Origin: Phaeodactylum tricornutum CCAP 1055/1
Lineage: Eukaryota > Bacillariophyta > Bacillariophyceae > Surirellales > Neidiaceae
DNA: 31,064 nt
Direction: 5' to 3'
Assembly (NCBI RefSeq): GCF_000150955.2
Contig: NW_002238039.1
Coordinates: 1-31,064 of the forward strand
The translations under genes and the position numbers were made by a program. The notes below the pieces were generated by a model, which saw nothing but the letters and a program-made list of their open reading frames with translations, was not told the origin of the DNA and searched no databases. This document shows positions 26,756-31,064 of the stretch, one piece after another (the stretch's first letter is position 1; every line of letters starts with the position of its first letter).

Positions 26756-29700
26756 ATGGCGGATCTCTACAAGGACATTCGTGCGACCGTCGACGAAACC
26801 GGGCGAGATGACCGCGTCGAAGTCAATCAAAGAGCCTTGATCGACAAGATTCTCGCTCGGTACGCGTCGGCGGGAGCCGTATACAGAGAGCTCTTACAAA
26901 ATAGCAACGATGCCGATGCGACGACGGCCGAAATATACTTTTCCACCAGTAAAGACGGTAACATAGTGGAACAAGTTGTTTATCGCAACAATGGAATGCC
27001 GTTTCGAACGCAAGATTGGTCGCGATTGAGAAAGATTGCCGAAGGAAATCCGGATGTGTCGAAAGTAGGGGCGTTCGGTATGTAAAAGGCAAAGGATACT
27101 TCGAGCTACTGACGGGTGATTTACTCTTAATCAGGTAAGACCGAGTCTCACATGCGTTACTGCACTCTCGTTGCTCAACAGGTGTTGGCGCGTACACCAT
27201 GTTTAGTATTTGCGAAGAGCCACTCGTGATCTCCGGAACAGAGGCACTAGCTTTTGTCTGGAAAGGGGATGCACTCTGGACCAAGTCAGCTCCCAGCAAG
27301 GCGAAAGCCACGCCATGGACGTCGTTCGTCTTGCCATCTCGTGATCCTTACCCGTTGCCTGATTTGGCTGAATTTGGCGAGTTCCTGTGCGCTAGTCTCA
27401 CATTTACCAAGAGTTTGAAAGAGCTCCGGGTCTTTGTCAACAATGAAGAACGTCTCTTGGTAGTCAAAAACTTGGTTCAGGAGCCGCGGCTTGTGTCGAC
27501 GCCCAAACGAAGCTTGTCCTCGTGGTGGACAAGCAGTAGTGATAGTGTTGTCACAAGCTCCCCGCGAGGCATCTTCTTCCTTGGGCAGCGGGACCAGTCC
27601 ATTTACGAAAGCGTCTACCGTGTAACCGTTCAGCTGGATGGTGACGTATCCATGACTGACGCTCGTATTGTTTCCGCTACAGCCAATACCAAGCTTCCTG
27701 CGGATATGGCACGACGAATGGAACGCGTCACGAAGAAGAAGCCTCCCAAACAAGTTCTGGTGGAATTCTTTTTGAACGCAGATGAAATACAATCCCGACC
27801 TCTCAATCCTGCTGAACGTGTCACGCGATCTTTTGCCCCACAACCCGGCGCTGGTCGGATTTTCATCGGCTTTCGGACTTCCCAAACGACTGGCCTGGCA
27901 GCTCATCTTGCTGCACCTTTTGTACCAACAGTCGAACGGGAAGCGATGGATTTGCAGGATCCGACGCTGAGAATTTTTAACACAGAGCTCCTGGAATTTG
28001 CCGGGATTGTTATGCGCCTTTCCTTGGATCATTCCTTTGCATTGCTAGATTCGGATTGGCAGCGAACTGCGTCTGATCGAGATGCGTTGGAGAACAAGCT
28101 GGAAGCTGAAGCTGCGACGGCCGCGGCACACGGTGTCTCACGTATACCCGTTGAGAAGCAACACGACAAAGCATGCGATGACAACTCTGACCCCACGTCT
28201 GAAATGAACAAGGCGAGGGGTATCATGGGATTTGCTCGGTTCATGGCAAAGTGAGTAGTTTCTTGAAGTATTTCGTTATTCGCATCAGCAAGACGTGCCT
28301 AAAGTCTTCTTCTTTGCTTCGTGCCGCAGGAATGCTAAGAAATCCATTGCCTCGGCAGTTAAAACCGTAGAAAAGATGATGGGAGACGGTTCAGAACTGC
28401 TCAATCCACCCGATCATCGTCCGCTTTGCAAAGAGGAACGGCAAGCCATTTTGTTGATGCAGTCATTTTGTCCACAACAGTCGACGCCAGACTACATGGT
28501 TGGTACCACTATTGCTCAGGGCTTTTCGCGTTGCATGCCAAACTTGACCCCTCCCGTATTGACGCGTACTGGAGTTGTTCGAGGGGATGTTGCTCGACTG
28601 CCGCATCAAGGAATTGAAGGCTTCGTACGGGACAACGTCATTCGTCGAGATGTTTTTGATAACGCCCGGGACTACCACAATGTTATTGCAGAATGTCAAA
28701 CATTGCAGGTCGATGACTTGCTACTCAACCTGGAGGGCTCAATTTTGGACGAGGAGAAAGCTGTGAAACTCGTCACGTGGTGGACCAAATACAGCCGTGT
28801 TGATCCTAACGCGACCGCTACCAAAAGTCTGGCCTTAAAAGATGCCATAAGATTTAACGAAAACCTACTGACTGATACCAAGGACAAAACATCCGCGGGG
28901 CGGTCTATTGTGCTGATGCGCAATCTTCTTTTTTTCGTTGGTGCGGACTCTTTTTTATCAGGCCGAAAGTTGCCACTACCGGAGACAGTGATCCCATCTT
29001 CATTACAAGACAGGTTGGGGCTGGCGGTAGTAACCGACGTCTCGCTCAGAGGCTGGTTTGGACCACTGCCCATCGAAATTTGGGCCGACTACATTTGCAA
29101 TACAACCTGTATGACTGATGGGAACCGCAGCCAAGAGAAAGAAAGGGTAGAGATTCTCTCTATTTTACACCAGAATTGGATGCAGCGCTACCCGAACGAA
29201 CGCTCTGTCTTTGGAAAGTTTTGTAAAGGTCTCCTCTACAATAAGCGGTCGATTCCAATTGACAACGACCAACATAGCGAGTTTGCTGCTGAGAAACCAT
29301 CTGAACTGTATCTGTATTCGGCCGAATTGAAAGCCTTTGAAGGAATTGGATCCTTTCACAAGGTTGGACATTCCCTTAAACTTGCCGGCATCAGTGAAGA
29401 GTTCTTATTGACGCTAGGTGTGCGGAAAAGCTTGTCGATTGATATTCTTTTTACAAATTTGGACAAGCTGGCATGGAGAAACGACCCGAAGCCGCTGATT
29501 GAATACTTGCGGACTGCTACCTTGACAAAGGAGGACTTTTCCAAGCTCGTGACAACAAAGTATCTTCCGGCAGAAAACAATTTAAATACGTACGCGCCGT
29601 CAGAACTCTATCTACCCTCGGACGACATACGAAAACTATCATTTGTCAAAATATTTCAGTGGCCATCAGAGGTTGAGATTGCTGAGGGGTCTCGGAACGG

Positions 29701-31064
29701 GCAGTTTCTTGTCAAGCTTGGAATGAAAAGCAGGCCGCCGCTATCTACGATACTCGACTACGTTGTGAGTGAGGTGAAAGAGGGGTCGGAGCGCATTAAG
29801 TACTTGGAATATCTTTGCGACCGACTCGGACCAAATGGCGCATACTACAAGGAGTATTGCAGGATACCGCCTGCTCGTAAGCGCCAGCTTCGCATTCTAC
29901 CATGCACGGTAGGATCGGTGTTGTATTCAGATGCAGCCACAACGGAGATCCATTCCCCACTTTCATGTTTTTCGGATGAAGCGTGCAATGTTATGGGCTT
30001 CCCTATCATCGATCCAAAACTTGGCAGCTCACGAGATCGCTATGGGCAAGCGTTTCAGTGCACACCAGAGCCTGAAACTGAACTTCTTCTCACGCAACTG
30101 ATGATGCTCGTTGTACAAGCTCGAGATCAAGCGTCGAAGGTTGGTATTGATGGTAAAACAGAACTTGCCACAAAGACGGAAGATGCCTTTAAAAGTATTT
30201 TTCGGTACTTGTCACATCGAAGCTCGGACTTCAATTCGACTCAAATGATTGCACTACGTACAGAACCCTTTATCCCGTGTCAGGTGAAGGGATCTATTTC
30301 CTGGTTTAAGGTAGACCAAGTGTTCTTTCGTAGAGAGGAAGGAACGCCCGACGCATTAACGGAAGAATTGTTTCAGGTTGTCGACTTTAGCCCATTCCTC
30401 GCCACTGCTGGGGGTACGTCAATATCTCTGGATTGCTCGATCATTCTTTTTCATTTTCTTAGCTTACTCTTATCCGTCTTTGCCCCGTAGTGAAGCAGGA
30501 GGCTAGTACGAGAGATCTGTTTCAGATAATGCTGCTCTCGCCAAGATCTGTATTCGATACTCTTGGTAGTGAAAAGAAGTACCGAAGCTTGCTACGGCGA
30601 ATTGCTGCCGATCCACCTTTTTCTCGGGTCACTCCTCAGATTCGGAAGTCACCGTTTTTATTAGCCTACTTACTGGAAACATCAGAGGGAAAGAACTGCT
30701 CGGATTCTTCGGAAGTAGCCAAGTGCGAGTTGGCTGCTGCAGAAAGCATATATATTGTAGATAACTCGTTTTTTGGACGGATGTTTCCAGTCAAGCGAGC
30801 TCCCCACGAATCCGATCTTGAAGACTTCTACGTCGGGTTGGGTTCAAAGTATATATCTAAATCTGTCTCTCGCCGTTTTGAAGTTGTTGGGAAAGACTCT
30901 CAAGATACGCCACTCACGAGCGCATTGAGGGAGCGTATTCTGGAGCGGAGTCCCCTTTTAGTGTCTCCCAGCATCACATCCCGGCCTCTAGTCGAAAACG
31001 CCGCAGCAATTGTGAGCAGTGAGAACCTTGACTTTATTCAAGCCCCTAAGCTTGTTGGCTGTCT
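26756..31064 (+). CDS. Large GHKL-ATPase protein, DUF3684-like (sacsin/Hsp90-type ATPase fold), 3' end beyond the window
   Basis: Four exons in the window: 26756-27077, 27182-28250, 28330-30413 and 30491 to the edge. They give 1,349 codons with no stop. Exon joins restore motifs: the first intron splits GAFG-VGAYTMF, the second gives FMAK-NAKKS, the third ATAG-VKQEA. The N-terminal histidine-kinase-like ATPase domain covers about residues 20-140: VNQRALIDKILARYASAG, the N box YRELLQNSNDADAT (Glu45, Asn49, Asp52), YRNNGMPF in place of the usual DxGxG, and the G box KVGAFGVGAYTMF. The same NNGxPF, AEGNPD-KVGAFGVG order and the following CEEP..SG..A..FxWKG block occur in the fungal DUF3684 proteins as I remember them. 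The last exon (FFGRMFPVKRAPHESDLEDFYVGLGS) also fits that family, which is about 1,500-1,700 residues long. Probably a chaperone-like ATPase; the role is unknown even in fungi. A fragment of the gene is duplicated at 19656-20417. Confidence 0.85.
27078..27181 (+). other. Intron 1 of the GHKL-ATPase gene
   Basis: 104 bases, GTATGT to CAACAG. Removal joins G|GT and keeps the G-box motif. Reading through would stop at TAA three codons later. Confidence 0.9.
28251..28329 (+). other. Intron 2 of the GHKL-ATPase gene
   Basis: 79 bases, GTGAGT to GCCGCAG. Removal joins AA|G. The same intron, with similar borders, persists in the pseudogene at 20288-20367. Confidence 0.9.
30414..30490 (+). other. 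Intron 3 of the GHKL-ATPase gene
   Basis: 77 bases, GTACGT to CCCCGTAG, with a T-rich tract before the acceptor. Removal joins G|TG and opens the frame to the end of the window. Confidence 0.88.

Noticed and set aside
27286-28032. 248-residue minus-strand ORF
   Set aside because: It lies opposite the well-supported exon 2 of the GHKL-ATPase gene and its sequence lacks motifs.

Overview
The window is a left chromosome end of a eukaryotic microalga, most likely the diatom Phaeodactylum tricornutum or a close relative. It starts with about 188 bases of CCCTAA repeat, the C-rich strand of a TTAGGG telomere. Genes are compact with few short GT-AG introns. Two proteins begin with a signal peptide followed by a diatom-style plastid motif (Phe after the cleavage site). 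The large mobile element is a Ty1/copia element of the diatom (CoDi-like) kind. The species name is inference from these traits.

Layout. 1-188 telomere. 189-8470 is a dense block of four single-exon genes that starts only about 455 bases from the telomere repeat: an RRM/CCCH zinc-finger RNA-binding protein (+), an aldo/keto reductase with a plastid-type presequence (-), an ankyrin-repeat protein (+) and a ubiquitin-specific protease with an N-terminal hydrophobic segment (-). 8474-19303 is a full-length copia element on the minus strand, flanked by a perfect 5-base target duplication (CGACA). It is interrupted by a second, 4,179-base LTR element (13238-17416), also minus strand, with its own perfect target duplication (GCATG). 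The outer gag-pol is one reading frame broken only by in-frame TGA codons, most of which replace an expected arginine. The inner element carries only a Gag-like frame and no protease, integrase or reverse transcriptase, so it looks non-autonomous and recent (its LTRs differ at one position that I could find).

19309-20417 is a rearranged duplication: a non-coding segment copied from about 24609-24993, joined to a decayed copy of part of the gene at 26756-31064, with that gene's intron still present. Its right edge abuts, and appears to have removed, the 5' end of a tandem SET-domain gene (about 20447-22366). Then come a two-exon gene of unknown function on the minus strand (22501-24077), an intergenic stretch holding the duplication source, a four-helix plastid-type membrane protein (25076-26290), and a four-exon gene (26756 to beyond the right edge) for a large GHKL-ATPase protein. 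From memory this last one resembles the fungal DUF3684 family.

No operon logic applies. The main themes are a gene-rich chromosome end, a nested retroelement in the course of CpG-type decay, and local duplication that created a pseudogene and damaged a neighbour. I saw no rRNA, tRNA or CRISPR array. The only tRNA-like sequences are the two apparent primer-binding sites, which resemble internal parts of initiator-Met and Asn tRNAs.
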